Shown: positions 49,724 to 62,479 of the stretch, piece after piece
Layout: each line of letters begins with the position of its first letter
Position numbering within the stretch: the first letter of the stretch is position 1
Source: Bisporella sp. PMI_857
Lineage: Eukaryota; Ascomycota; Leotiomycetes; Helotiales; Helotiaceae
Direction: 5' to 3'
Length of the DNA stretch: 64,000 nucleotides
NCBI GenBank assembly: GCA_021307315.1
Contig: JAJSPD010000001.1
Coordinates: 62,001 to 126,000 of the forward strand
Notes under the pieces: generated by a model
The model's input: only the letters and a program-made list of their open reading frames with translations
Databases searched by the model: none
Told to the model about the DNA's origin: nothing
Program-made: the position numbers and the translations under genes

Positions 49724-50467
49724 TTCGAGCACGCTATCTAGGAACCAAGGTACGTCAGTCTCTGATGCGAGGCTGTTGTAGCGAAACTTGTCTGAAGTAC
49801 GAAATAAATATGCAGAAAGGTTCCCTAGTCAACCGCCAATCCCACTTAACCGATCACCCAATGTAACCGCCTCCCCTTAGGAAGGAATATATACTGTTTT
49901 AAAATTCCTACGATACCTCAACAATCACTAAAGTACTGATTATTGTTTCCACGCTTTAGTAATCCTAAGACCGAAGCGTTTAAAGATCCAAAGCTAATTG
50001 TTACTGTTAAAATTTAAAGCTGAAGTTGTAGTCGCAACTTTATTGCAATGTAACATATATCTGGTCTGACGGAGAGAGCTCCAGTCAATACGAAATGGAG
50101 GGTCGAGGATAAGCCTGGCTTGGCTGGGCTAGGCAAAACATGACATCACATAAAGCCCCTCAATGTGAAGAGAGCATGGGGTTAAATTATATATACGAAT
50201 AATCAAGCTAGAGCGGGATATTTAGTTTGAATTTGCAATATCGCAAATAAGAGCTTAGAGTTAGTTAGATTAAATCAGAGCCTAGAGGATTGCTCTCCAT
50301 CTGCCTATTGATCCTTGGACAAAACATTGAAGTAATATGGCTGTGTTCCGAATTGGCCAATGAAAAAGTCTGCACGCTTCCAACCTCTTCATTAACACTT
50401 CACCCACTACGCAGACTTTTTGCGACTTGCTGAACATAGTAACTGCTCTACACTTAAATTGCCCAAT
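49724..50467. promoter_or_regulatory. Divergent promoter phosphate carrier / CBS protein
   Basis: 744 bp containing both promoters; AT-rich in the middle (about 49900-50060). No element assigned. Confidence 0.45.
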
Positions 50468-51007
50468 ATGGCAGAAGGCACCTCACCCAAGCCTGCCCTG
50501 TCGAAGCTTGCAAGCAGATACAGAGGCGTGAGTAACTCCCATGCGTCTTTGACAAGCCGTCCGTCTAACGCCAACAAAAAGGCTACCGTAGAAGATCTCG
50601 ACCCTCCCTCAGCCCTCTCTCTGAACCCAACAGACGCAATCTCCCATGCCCTCCTTACGGCTTTCGAGCGCGACTACACCCACCTGACGGTCGTTTCCTC
50701 CGCGAACCGAGCGCTGCTAGGCTACCTCTCGATACCCCACCTGCGCATCCTCCTTGAGAACGGCAAGGTGCAAGAAACCGATGAAGTCAGTAAGGCCATG
50801 GTCAAGTTCCGCCGGAAAGGAAGGGTGTACAAGGTCATCACGATGAACACGCCGTTGGAGGAGCTTGAGCTGTTTTTCAACGGCGGGGAGAACGGTGAGA
50901 ATGGGAAGCAGGAGTTTGCGGTCGTGACGGATGAGAGGAGGAAGTTCGTCCTTGGTGTTGCGACGAGGTCGGATCTGGAGGATTTTGCAAAAAAGAGACC
51001 CGCGTGA
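50468..51007 (+). CDS. Small CBS-domain protein
   Basis: Single-exon gene, 179 residues, from the ATG of MAEGTSPKPALSKLASRYRG (the frame extends further upstream without an ATG). After a short basic N-terminus, a pair of CBS motifs is suggested by DAISHALLTAFERDYTHLTV, ALLGYLSIPHLRILLENG, then KVITMNTPLEELELFF and FAVVTDERRKFVLGVATRSD ending LEDFAKK. CBS pairs usually bind adenine nucleotides as energy sensors. No catalytic domain is attached, so a specific role is unknown. Confidence 0.8.
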   Translation: MAEGTSPKPALSKLASRYRGVSNSHASLTSRPSNANKKATVEDLDPPSALSLNPTDAISHALLTAFERDYTHLTVVSSANRALLGYLSIPHLRILLENGKVQETDEVSKAMVKFRRKGRVYKVITMNTPLEELELFFNGGENGENGKQEFAVVTDERRKFVLGVATRSDLEDFAKKRPA

Positions 51008-52960
51008 TGGGGGGTTATATTTCGATGTGCACGGAGTTGTGAAGGCGTTCACGGATCACTAGCTGCATGGCATTCTCGGAGCATCCTACTCAACTAGGTA
51101 GTCTAACAGTACGGTACAATCAATAACCATATCATGACCTTCTTCAGAGAAGCAGTTGTACAGAGCACCGCTACAGTATACGCTATAGTACAAACCGAGT
51201 TTGATTGTCACATAGTAATCCGAGTATTCATGTTTTATGTGTAATACCGGTTTGCTGTTACATCATTCATCCCCTGGGAACAGTCATATTAATTGTCAAT
51301 AAGAAGCACGTGCCCTCTTTCCTACCATGACTTCTCGTTTCTCTTGTATCAAAATTTCTGGACTTCTAGACTTGAAGTATACTCTCAGATCAAAACCCTC
51401 CTGTGGCAAGATGTTTATGCCTCCCTCTTACCATCCTGCTGTTGCTGCTGCTGCAAGCCAACCTACTGTTGCCATATCTGTTTCCAGTAGTCCGCCTTCT
51501 TCTTTGCATAGCCGTCCCTCCTTGCAAGCTTCTATACCTAGTATTGTTTCTATTCGCGTACAATCTCTACTTCTGTGCCTTCAAACTCACAATCAGCCCT
51601 CGTACGCCAACATATACCACAACGTCACCTACACCCCATCGATAGTAAATCAGCATCAATAAGCGTACCCCTATCCCGTCATATCATACTAGCCTCAAAG
51701 GCATGTAACAATACCGCACTATAAGCAAGCCTATGCTACTATTTCCCTCAGACCAGCTCTCGCTGCTGGCCACGAACTCTTTACATAGGTATACCCATCA
51801 GTCATTGACTAATGCATACCATGTTTAAGGAACCACAAGCTTACTATAATCTGTCTTTTGGCATTGACTCTGTTGGCAACAGTGATACAAACAGAAAGCC
51901 TAGCTCCAGTCGTCAAGAGCGAAGAATTAAGACTATACGATTCGATGTTTCTTGATTAATGAATCTAACGAGCAGAGCGTGAGCAGGAAGGTACAGGTTT
52001 TCAGGCGAGCAAGATTTTCACTACGACTAAATACCTCATACACTAATAGAAGCAAGCTAGATCAGACTATTTTCAGTCAATCCATTTCTTTTCACTCCCT
52101 AATTCAAGTGGAATTCCGCACTGAGATATGAAGCTTTTTTGTCAATAACGAAATGCATTTACTACAAGTCTACGAATCTTAGCTGTTGTAAAAAGGACGA
52201 ATGTTCCCCGTTAGAACAGATTATCCCAGCTAAGGAAAGTACATCAAGGGCGGATTTATAGGCGATACGGGTGGCAAAGCTGTGTAAAACGTGCCATACA
52301 GAACCTCCTGGCCATAGTCCGGTAAGCCCACGGTGGATATTTTGGAACAGCGCTCGAGTTGCTATTAATGGAAAAGCAAACTTAAAGTTCGCATACCCAA
52401 GGGAAGAACCACTCATTGAGTCTGAGGACATTGTTTTTTGACTGGTGGGCGCGAGTTAGCTCCGCCCAAGGACGCCACATAGGCCGAGGTTACTGTCCTC
52501 GACGGAAAGGTATTTGTTAACCCTGTATATGCTTGACGCTATTCACCTACAGAGGTGGGAAGTGCTTGGTGAATATATATTGTCGCAGATACAATTATGT
52601 CAATGCTGCGAGCTCCTGCTATCGTATCACTTGACATTGAGTGCAATTATACATGCATATCAAAGATAGGAGGCGAACATGGTAGAAGGGCTCAACTGTG
52701 CATTTACCCGCACCAGCAAGATTTCTAGGACTAAAAAACAATTAACAAGGGTTATGAGCAACTAATTGATGGCTGAAATAGCACCGTTCTAAGGGAGAAT
52801 GCCCGTATGGGATTGATTTGGTTCTGAACCTGGACAAGAGGACTGTATTAATGTGCAGAATATTAGAAGCATTCGTATAAACGCTATCTAGACCTTCCTT
52901 ATGTGGAATAGGTCTACAACTCATGACGTTCTCTATCAAACGAATTACTATATTCCAAGA

Positions 52961-53437
52961 TTACGACCCTCTGAATATATGGGACCTAAGCTTCAATATC
53001 GATTGATGAATCACGGGTAGACACTCAAACAAAAAGGCTCTCTGAACAACTGACAGCGATCGAAAGACCAATTGCGCATAGAACAACCTGCTCACCTCTC
53101 TGCTGGGGGCACTTTGACTCCTGTCTCCTCTAAACTTTATAGAGTTCGCCCGACAATGTATGCAGAGATGCCGGCAGAAGCTATTTTCATCGGATTTGGC
53201 CACCCGTTCTCTCATGATTGTGCTTAATTTGGTCAAAACAGGCTCAACGTGGCATGACATTGAAACAGGCTGATCAAACAACAGACCAGAGGAATAAGAT
53301 GAAGCAGGAGTATACGTTTCAGCGACATTTGTGGATAATAAAAAATGTTGCTCTGCAATGACTTGCATATGAAGTTGCATGGAAATCTGCAATTCGACCT
53401 CTACATTCTGCACCGTCTGGGATTGCAATGCAACCAC
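52961..53437 (-). pseudogene. Orphan reading frame, possible decayed gene
   Basis: A stop-free stretch of 159 codons reading MQLHMQVIAEQHFLLS and later SFCRHLCIHCRANS. Its first in-frame ATG lies about 18 codons in. A Cys/His-rich segment and a Gln-rich coil-like start suggest a former protein, but I see no intron partners and no known domain. The antisense frames give nothing better. Low confidence. Confidence 0.2.
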
Positions 53438-54522
53438 GGATTGTTCCTGCAGGTCCGAAGAGTCGTATCAAGCATTTCAGACTTCTTTAGAAGCCAAATT
53501 TCAGGGTCCTCGCGGATTTGCCGGCTTACAAAGTAACGGGAAGATATCTTAGTCTCGGATACCTGCAATCTGTCATGTCTGACCAATTTAACACGGTGAT
53601 TTCTGGCTCTGCCTCTGCCAGGCTATTCTGCGGCTAGAATAGCCAATGTACTAGCGTCCAAGAAGGCGAAAAAGACCTCAGGTCTGAAGTGGTGGATTAG
53701 AAATCGTTTCATCCTCGGAAAGGGGAATCGCCCACCTCCTCATACAGAGTACTTGCTGGATAGGTATTTGGAAGAGGTTGTGTTGTGCGCGGAAATTAAG
53801 TGTACATAAATTTTGTGTATCGTTGCATCAACAGCAGGGTCAGTTCCTGCTAGCAGAAGGGGAGCACCCGCGTTGCCGGCCGTGGCGAGCGGGCTAAGAC
53901 CATAGAAGCCTTCTAGAAGATCTTCTGGGCACCACTCTCCCCCCTGAAGTTTGTTGTTTTGGTTCGTTCTGAACTCATGGTCAGTTTTAGTTGTTTTTTT
54001 TAAAAAATAAAAATAAATTTAGTGGCCACGGATAGGTCTGATGATGGGCGGTGGTCCACCAATGACTCTGATCTTCACTATCAATGCCGTCCGTCGGGCA
54101 GGGCCGTTCGTCGTGGGCATGCGTCAATAAGATGATGATTTTCAGAGTATTGTACGCGTAGCAATCCAAGCAAATCGGCGTTGTGTAGTACGAGTTCTGA
54201 CGGTAGCATTGCTGCTCTTGCTCTGTGGTCTGAAGGCTGGCTGCATACTAGAGACCCAAGACTAGCACTGTATTGACCTAGAGCTTGCAAATAGCCCCTT
54301 TATTAGCCACACAAGCTGAGTTTTCGCGGTTGAGGACGCGACTGCACCCCGACGATTCGGTCTTCAGATGCACATTTTTTGGAGATTAAACGATGCATGG
54401 CTTGGTGGCGTGCAACTGTGTTGGTGCTAGGCCACTGTAAAAATGGATTCTCCGTCTTTGGTTTCAGTGATTTGCTACCCAATTCATGCACAGGCGGCCC
54501 GGCGATCTTTGGAGATGAAGCG

Positions 54523-54549
54523 TTTTTTTTTGGGGGGGGGGGGGGGGGG
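54523..54549. repeat. Homopolymer T9 followed by G18
   Basis: Nine T (54523-54531) followed directly by eighteen G (54532-54549), the longest homopolymer seen in the window. Length may be unreliable in the assembly. Confidence 0.9.
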
Positions 54550-54872
54550 AAGAGGGTGAAGGATTCCCCCCTTTAAACCTAACCAGTTGGAAACCCTGTG
54601 AATGCCACAATGTGTGAGGGGCCCGAGAACAACTTATATCCCATAGGGGAACGACTATACTTCAATAGAAACACCGCTTCTCCCACGTTTTCATTTCTTT
54701 TAGTTCCTCCTATTTGTTCCTCCCTTTAACTTCTGGCATGCGTTAATACCCCGTACTACTTACTATTGGTTTTCCTATTTTCAAACACTCACCAAGCACC
54801 CTTCGTCTCCCCTATTCTCGACCAACGCCCACCTTTCATATCGCATTACAGATCACTCAAAGCACAGCAAAA

Positions 54873-56174
54873 ATGGCAGAAAAACCCGCAGTCCTCATTA
54901 TTGGAGGCTTGGGATATATTGGTCGTTTTTTGGCCCTGCACATCCAGCAAAATAACCTAGCATCAGAAGTACGACTCGTCGATAAAGTGTTACCACAGTT
55001 GGCGTGGCTAGCACCAGAGTTCGAGGAAGCATGTTCACAAGAAAAGTTTATGCAGGCCGATGCCAGCAAAGAACGTGAGTATCTGCTTCTAAACGTCTCA
55101 TGTTCACATCATGCGATCGATGAGCCCCATATATTGGTGACTTCATGCGCTGACTTCTCTTTTCTGCAACAGAATCCCTCCCCCGCATATTCGACCGCTC
55201 AAATGGCAAGCAATGGGATTATGTATTCAACTGTGGAGGCGAGACGAGGTATTCACAGGAAGATGAGGTCTATAAGGTGCGTTCGCTGGCATTGAGTATC
55301 GCAGCAGGCAAGGAGGCTGCGAAACGAGGTGTGAAGGCATTCGTAGAGTTGAGTACGGGCATGGTGTATAAGTCAGACTCCCAGCCGAGCAAAGAGGGCG
55401 ACAAAATAAAGCCATGGAGTAAAATTGCCGTTTTCAAGCTCGAAGCCGAGGAGCAATTGTCGAAGATCGAGGGGTGAGTCTCTCCTAATCATTTGTCGGA
55501 AAACCGATGAGTAATTGGCTAATTCTGGACGTTTCAGCTTGAACCTTGTAATCGTACGACTGGCTCACGTCTATGGCCCTTATGCAGCTCAGTATGTTGC
55601 TACGACTCTCTGCCTGGCGAGAGTTTACCAGGATCTACAAGAAGAAATGAAGTGGCTCTGGACAAAGGACTTGAGGATCAACACTGTGCATATCACCGAC
55701 GTCACACGAGCACTCTTTGACATTGCCGATTGGTATGCGGTTAGGAACAAGCCTAATTGGGACGAAGTATCTATGGGCAAAATCCCAACCTTCAATGTTG
55801 TGGACAAAGGCCAAACGTCTCAAGGGAAAATGGCAGAACTTGTTGGAGAGTTGTTCAACATAAAAACAGGATTCCAAGGTCAATTGATCAGTACATTTGC
55901 AAGATTGAACATGGACAGTGTGGTGGACGATGTTAATGAAGAGGTATTAGGACCATGGGCCGATTTACTGGAACACGCAGGAATCACTCGGCCAGGTCCC
56001 TTAGCTCCATTTATGGAGAAAGAGCTACTGAAAGATACTGATCTGAGCATGGATGGCAGCAGGCTAGAAAAGCTCATTGGTTTCACATACCAAAAACCTA
56101 AGATCACGAAAGAGCTTCTCCAGGACATGATCGACAGTTACATTCGAATCAAATGGTGGCCAGTACAACAGTAG
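54873..56174 (+). CDS. NAD-dependent epimerase/dehydratase-like extended SDR (atypical)
   Basis: Exons 54873-55074, 55173-55473, 55538-56174 (1140 nt, 379 residues). Starts MAEKPAVLIIGGLGYIGRF: the Gly-rich GGLGYIGR motif of a Rossmann NAD(P) site. Further extended-SDR blocks: VRLVDK, YVFNCGGETRYSQEDEVY, AFVELSTGMVYKSD (third strand), RLAHVYGPYAAQY and NTVHITDVTRALFDIADWY. At the usual YxxxK site the sequence is PWSKIAVFKLEAE, with Ile where the catalytic Tyr is expected. It could be an atypical SDR, a non-catalytic scaffold, or use a shifted residue. Substrate unknown. Confidence 0.85.
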
Positions 56175-57051
56175 GAAGTTCTAGGTTCTATAATTTCTTT
56201 AGCGGAGCCAGGTTTTACGAAGGATCGATGAGAAAACGGCACAAAAGCGATGCAAAGCACCAACAAACGATTAACGATGACGAGTAACGGATGTACAAAA
56301 GATTGATAGCAATGGACAATACAACAATACAATACGAAATATTTCCTTTGTGATATCTATTGTATAGCATAAGGATGCTTGGTGAGGCCGTTGGGCTTTG
56401 TTTGTATAGTAGGATTTCATTGCGGATGTTATGAACTCATAATTACTTAATACTCTCCTGTATTTGTATGTCGAATAATTTTCAATTTAACACATGAAAC
56501 TTTCCTATACCCTTGACACTATGGAGCCGAAACGCCTAGTCAAATCGGTTCCTCGGTCTGAAGGCTCATATCTTCTTACCTAGTCCTAGACCCAGGAAGA
56601 GACAAAGGCCGAGTATCTACATCTTCTTTTCTGTCTTTACCCAAGGTATGACTCAAGGTTTGGAGGGAGATGGTTTGTGCATCGCTCCAAATGGATCGCA
56701 GGTTAAGCTTGTGAAGATCATGTGCAGAACAAACTTAAGGAAGTCAGTACTTGGATACCGCAATGACGCTGCATCTTATCCCAAAGAGCTCTTCTACTAC
56801 TAGTTATGGTCGTGAAGACCTCTATTCATGTTCATAAAAGTGCCTGAGCATAGTAGAAGATTATCCTTATTGATTTCACAAGAATGACATAATGTGCTAG
56901 GTTGGTATCAAGAACTTAGGGAGACTAGACATGGACTTACAATTGTGGATAATTCGTCCGTAGACTCAGGAGGCACAACAGCTCTACACCAGGCAGGGAG
57001 AAGCTATAATCCTCAAATATCTTCTATTCGTCCCTTATTTTCGTTTCTATG
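56175..57051. other. Intergenic, convergent ends of the SDR and capping protein genes
   Basis: About 880 bases; only short frames. No feature recognised. Confidence 0.55.
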
Positions 57052-58025
57052 TTACCGAGGCTTCATCGAATTGATCATCTCCTGGTGTGTAGCTTTATCC
57101 TTATTGGCCTCAGTCAATGGGCCGATACTTCTTAAATCACCCACAACATCCTTCGCCTTCCCAAAATATACCTCCTGCAACAGATTGCGCATCTTGAGCT
57201 CCATGTCTTCCACTAACTTGCCAATGTTTGCAATATGTGAGGTATCATCATCAACATTCATGTCAACCTCAACCTGTCTCGTCATATTACCACTGAGATC
57301 CATTTCGCCCAACGCTTCACCATCAGTTGACAGATGCAGGATGACTGTACTCGTGAGTTTGTAATGTGCTGTACGAGCCCGATCTACCGACTCAAATACG
57401 TGAATCGAGTCCCAAGTGCCTTCACTCTTACCCGTCGGTGTAGCCACTGCATCCTATCAGCACCATCATACCCAAACACAACAACACAATAACATACCTT
57501 TCTTCAGCAGCACAACCCCCGCAAATCCATCATCTAGGTTCCAAAAGTAGACGCTCGAAACGCCTCCTTCATAATAGAGCTCCCGATAGACATCAAAGGC
57601 CTCGTTGGCTCTGATCTCCATCTTACGCACTCGTTCACTAGGAACAGCTCCTTCGCCGGCCCCCTCATTGTTCCCTTGGTCGTCCACGCCTCCTGCACCA
57701 GTGCCACCAGATGGCGTCTCGAATTCACCTGACCATGGCGAACGGTAGGAGTCTCCGTCTCGGTTGTAGTCGCAAAGCAGGTAATCGCGGCCGGTCTTCC
57801 GGCAGCGGGCGATGGTGAGCGGCTGATCTACGGACGAGAGGAGATCCTCAGTGAGCGAGGGGACGAGAGATATGAGGGAGTCGAGGTGCTGGGACGTGTG
57901 CTTGGGGTCCAGCCTGCGGAGGAGGTCCCTGGTTTATAGTAAGTACAGGAGCCTCAATTTTGGAAAACAAAGTCAATCAAAGGTAAATCTCACAGTGCAC
58001 TATCGAATTGATCAACGTCAGACAT
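57052..58025 (-). CDS. F-actin-capping protein subunit beta (Cap2)
   Basis: Heterodimerises with the alpha subunit to cap barbed ends of actin filaments in cortical patches. Exons on the minus strand: 58025-57994, 57928-57498, 57446-57052 (858 nt, 285 residues), normal for the family. Visible: [99 protein letters not shown] and the C-terminal actin-binding tentacle region with [20 protein letters not shown]. The last acceptor was placed at 57447 because the nearer AG (57454) breaks frame. Confidence 0.95.
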
Positions 58026-58395
58026 TTTCAGTATATTTAAATAGTACAGGTCTGACTCTAAAAGTGCAGACGTTCAGGTGTGAGACGTGGAGGGGTTAAG
58101 GTGACAAGGATGGTCTAGCGAGGCAAATCATGAGGGGTCCGTTTCTACCTCCTCCAGTGATGGATGTAGCTGGCATAAAATTTACCACCTAAGAGGCAAC
58201 ACATAAGAAATAAATATCTGGCTAGTTTATTATTATACTTATACTCAGTTATACAGCAAGCGGAATGCTATAGTTCTCCAAAGCACCATAAGCAATGCCC
58301 AAAAGCCATCAAATGCCACGACCCCTAGAACACCACCATGCGGTATCGCAGCAACTCCACATCACTGTACAACGCGAACGCCAAATGCCATATGC
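58026..58395. other. Intergenic between capping protein beta and LSD1
   Basis: About 370 bases holding the capping protein promoter and the LSD1 3' UTR. Nothing else recognised. Confidence 0.55.
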
Positions 58396-61300
58396 TCAAA
58401 TCTCCATATCAGACCCAGAATCCTCGGCGTACCCGACACGCGTTGCTGCTCTCCGCCGATTGCTGCTGTCCTCATTAGGGCCTGGGAGACTAGGGTACGC
58501 CTTCTCATATTCTAGCCTAAATTCCTGAGCTTCCTTGTCCCACTTCGTCGATTTCTCCGTATAATCTGCAAGAGCAGAAGCGTAAGCTTGCTTCTGAAGG
58601 TTGGCTGCATTGACGTATGGCTGCTTCTCAGCCTCGGAAGCCTCTGCCCACATTTTGGTCACCATTTTCTTGACTTCATTTGAAATCGGCTTTCCTTTGC
58701 CCGGTCTGCGTCCTTGATCACATTTCTTCTTCGCCTCCTCCCATTTGTCTTTGCTATATATACGGTAGGGATTCGCATAGTTGTTTAAAGGTTTGTATGG
58801 CCTCTCGCCTAGTTTCTTGCATGCTGCTTCCCAAATCTCAGCCTCGTAAGCATCAAGGCGTGCTTGCTTAGGATCCTTTTGAACCTCCAACGCCTCCGAT
58901 TTACGTTTAGATTCTTTTGGTAAGACGAGAGGAGTTGGAATCTCAATTGCTCCAATCATAGCATCCAGTACTTCTGATGCTGCTCGTAAACCAGAGATAT
59001 ATGCACCGTGGACTGTGGCTGGGTGAGTGGCACAAGTATGCTCTCCAGCAAAGAAGAGATTGCCTACAGGCTTCGCCATCTCTTCATAGTCATCTGGTCT
59101 GAAGTTTGCTCCAGTGTAAGAATAGCTCCCATAGGCAAATTTGTCGTTGCCCCACCTAGTAACAATGCTTTCGACTGGTCCGGGAATGTTCTGTCCATAG
59201 ACACTCTTTAAAACAGTTGTTGCCTCTTCTATAAGGTCTTCATCAGATGCTTTTTCCGTGTGAAAAGCTGCGTCTCCCGCCATCAATGCCAACAATATTG
59301 GTAGACCGGACGTTTCTGTGCAGTTGAACCACTGGAAGAAACGACCTCTCTGTGAAAAGTATTCCCCTTGATTTAGGGTAAACCGATTTGCTGGGTCTCG
59401 GAGTGTGCCAAATATGTCACGTTTTAAATTCCAGAAAGCTTCTTTGTAGACAAGTATGACTTTGTTGAGTATTCCAAAGCCGATGCGCTGTATTGCACCA
59501 AGCTTGAAATCAGGAAGCGGTGGCTGGAATTCAATATCTCGTTGTTTTAAAACACCCAGGGGAACAGTCGAAACAATGTAGTCAGCCTCAACTACCTTCC
59601 CATTTCCACATTCAATTCTTGACGTGGCTGCCTTGTCAGGACTGTATATTATCCGTTTCACATTGTTCTTTCTCCGAACGTCCAAAAGTTGTGGACACTT
59701 CAACAGACCTCTAGGGACCTGTTGGTATCCTCCAGTGACCATAGTATGCTTGCCTTCCCATTCGTTCCCGGCATCCAGATCCCAACCACCAAGGCTTAAT
59801 TTGTTGCAAGTAATGGCATTGCTGTACTCCAAGTTCGCAATATGCCAATTGAGCAGTCGTAGATCAAGTGGTGCAAAGTCAATGAACCTCGAAAACTGGC
59901 GGATCGCTTCGTCCACAACAGAGCCAAGGGTAGCATATGGAGAGTTGACTGCCCGCTCTAGGTCAAGGTCTTGTTCGATTCCTACGCCAGGTCGTAACTC
60001 CCAGCCGATTTCCTTCGCTCGAAACGCTGCGGTATGTGCAGCAGGAACTCCTGGTTCGAGATGTGCTCTGCCCGTCAGTCTATCTGAGGAAACTGGAACC
60101 ATCTGCACCTTCGTGGAATTTTCGGTTTTAGGTCCCCATTGCGGCCTAGATGAGCTTTCCTCAACTTCACGAATTGTTTTGAACCCTTCTCCACTCAGGT
60201 CTCGACCGGCGTCTAGGAGATCCTTATCTCCCTCGACGGTTTCTGGAGTTGGAACCTTAAACTTGTACTCGCTTACACGGTCGAGAATATAATTGAACAA
60301 TTGCTCAGCATGTTGGTCTCGGTCCTCCTCAACTGGGTGCCCTGTAGCATCGTAGATTGTAGTATCTGGTTTCAAAGCATGGTATGGTAATGCTAGTTGG
60401 CCCCTAACAATGATATTGAGAGGATTACCTCGATCGAAGCCTGTGATTATCATTCCTCCCATTTCCGCCGTGTGCCGGCTGCCTTTACTAAGCGTTGAAT
60501 GGCCCGGCTTTGAATTGAAAGGACGGGAGTATACTCTTCCACCGATTCTATCTCGACCTTCGAGCACAACTACGCGCGGAATCTCCTGACCCATCTCCAT
60601 GAAGCGATTCCCGAACTGAGCAAACAAGCCTTCCAGTTGCCTGGCACAACCTAAGCCGGACATGCCTGCTCCAATAACCACAACTGTTTTTCTGATCCGC
60701 CTTGCCAATTTACCCTTCTTCGGACCTTTTGGCACATTTAAGTTTTCTAAACAGCCATAATTTATGTAACCCCGTCGCACCAGCCACTCATAGCAGAGAT
60801 TGGCAGTATCAAACCAACGAACATCCTTGGCACATCCGATGGCTTCTTCCCGCATAACTCCAATCAGGGGATTTCTCACCCAAAGTCGCAGGATACCATT
60901 TCTTATATTGAGATATGTTGTAACTTGCTGATGGCTGATATGATCGCGAAGCATGGAATATTCCTCGGGATGCAGACCGTATGGATTCAGTCGTGATGAC
61001 TCTCCTGCTGAGATACATTGCCTTGCATATTCGCTTGGTGGAATATCTGTGGGTATTGAGACCTTAGGCCGAACATCGTATATCTGACGTTTCGTAAACT
61101 TAGACTGTTCCGTTATGTACACACCAGAGACTGCAGGAGATACTGCCTTGCTTGATATGGATGACGGGCCAGATGCGACTTCATCATTTTCTGTAGTCAT
61201 CGAAGAGGCCATCGAGGCGCGAGTACTATCAGGTCGAAGATGCACGTTTCCATTCACATTAGGTTTATGAATGTGATAGAGCTCGGTTCTAAGATATTGA

Positions 61301-61694
61301 GGTTAAGTAAGGAGATCAAGATACTTTGAGAGTGCTACACGCATGGTCATATGAGTCTGCTGACATGGGGGGACACATACTGAGTAAAGGTATTGAAAAG
61401 TGATTTCTTATCTAACCGACTCGCACGGGATCCAACATCGGATGGATATTTTTGAGTGAAATTGATCTCTGGCGAATCTACGACGATGGAGTGAAGTGGC
61501 TGTTCGGCTGCGTTGACCGAATCAGTAACAGTAGACATTGATATAGCGCTACCACTACCATTCGCATCCGGTGTATATGAATCTCTACCAAGACTTGAAT
61601 TCTCGTATATTGACAAATGCGAATCCAGTTCTTGTAGGCCCATCAACGTGTCATGATTAAGCTCATGCATCTGGGTATCCATCGTTGTTGCCAT
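58396..61694 (-). CDS. Lysine-specific histone demethylase LSD1/KDM1 (SWIRM, amine oxidase, HMG box)
   Basis: FAD-dependent demethylase of mono- and dimethyl histone lysines. Exons on the minus strand: 61694-61381 and 61288-58396 (3207 nt, 1068 residues). Order: disordered N-terminus; SWIRM domain about 185-285 (IPPSEYARQCISAGE to WLVRRGYINYG); FAD-binding VVIGAGMSGLGCARQLEG near 308; amine oxidase with the substrate-side GFGILNKVILVY, whose Lys matches human LSD1 Lys661; the FAD-end motif FFAGEHTCATHPATVHGAY; then a C-terminal HMG box (about 945-1035: NPYRIYSKDKWEEAK, MWAEASEAEKQPYVNAA). No LSD1 tower-type helical insert is obvious. An HMG box is also found in S. pombe Lsd proteins. Catalytic residues look intact. 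Confidence 0.95.
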
Positions 61695-62479
61695 ATTTTC
61701 GGATAGAATATTGATTTGAGTGACGACTCCTTGACTATCTCCATCAAATGCAACACATCAATTTTATATATTCCATCGGAAGGTATCTCTCATCAATTAA
61801 TTGGCCCTGAAAACTCTATCAAAGTACATTAGCATCTCTTCATCGTCGGAGCTGAAGATATATGTACCAGCACGTGGAATGAGTCTCAGTCTATCAAAAT
61901 CAATATCCCTATATCCTCTTCGCAACCTCATGCGCCCACTCTTCCAATCCTATATATTCGATAGATTTGGTATAATTATTTTCAAGGGACTCGCAAGTCT
62001 TGGATGTAAGGGCCTGATATGTCGTACGATTTCGTGATATCAACTATTTGTAGTCAATCTGGACCGATGCGGTTGAAACACCCATGCAAAATCTTCATCA
62101 CGTGCACATTCCAAAACTTAGCTCATGAACATAGACTAGAAGAAACAATATTTTTCTTCTGGATAAAAGTATGCCTGTATGATATCCATCTCCCGTGTCA
62201 TTAATCGATAACTTCCATTGAAACTTATAGCCTCGAACTAGACTACAGTACAAGTTTGGCATATTGATATCGAGTGCTCTCTTTAGCCTCTATTTCTATT
62301 TGAAAGCAGTAATCAAAGTCTCCTTTAACATTTATGATACATACAGTATTGGCGTATTGGCCAGGACTGCGTAGATTTACATATTATGGTATTATAAGAG
62401 CATATGCATGGAAATCTGTAGCAAGCATAAACGCTCCACTTCAAAAGGGCTTGGTTTATCCTCGAATTGGGACCATTTC
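61695..62479. other. Intergenic between LSD1 and Vps33
   Basis: About 785 bases, AT-rich, with the LSD1 promoter and Vps33 3' UTR. No feature recognised. Confidence 0.55.

Larger units (their letters stand above)
51008..54872. other. Gene-poor region
   Basis: About 3.9 kb without a supportable gene, the longest such stretch here. It contains coding-like frames on the minus strand at 52162-52431 (89 residues) and 52961-53437 (up to about 158 residues), a plus-strand stop-free run at 53600-53809, and a T9G18 homopolymer at 54523-54549. None matches a family I can name. It may be decayed gene or repeat sequence, or non-coding. Confidence 0.5.

Noticed and set aside
51293..51662. Ser/Leu/Cys-rich frames downstream of the CBS gene
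   Set aside because: Composition reflects a pyrimidine-rich tract; overlapping frames in all three phases, no family.
53401..53586. Minus-strand 61-codon frame next to the orphan frame
   Set aside because: Different phase, and I could not find splice sites that join it in frame to 52961-53437.
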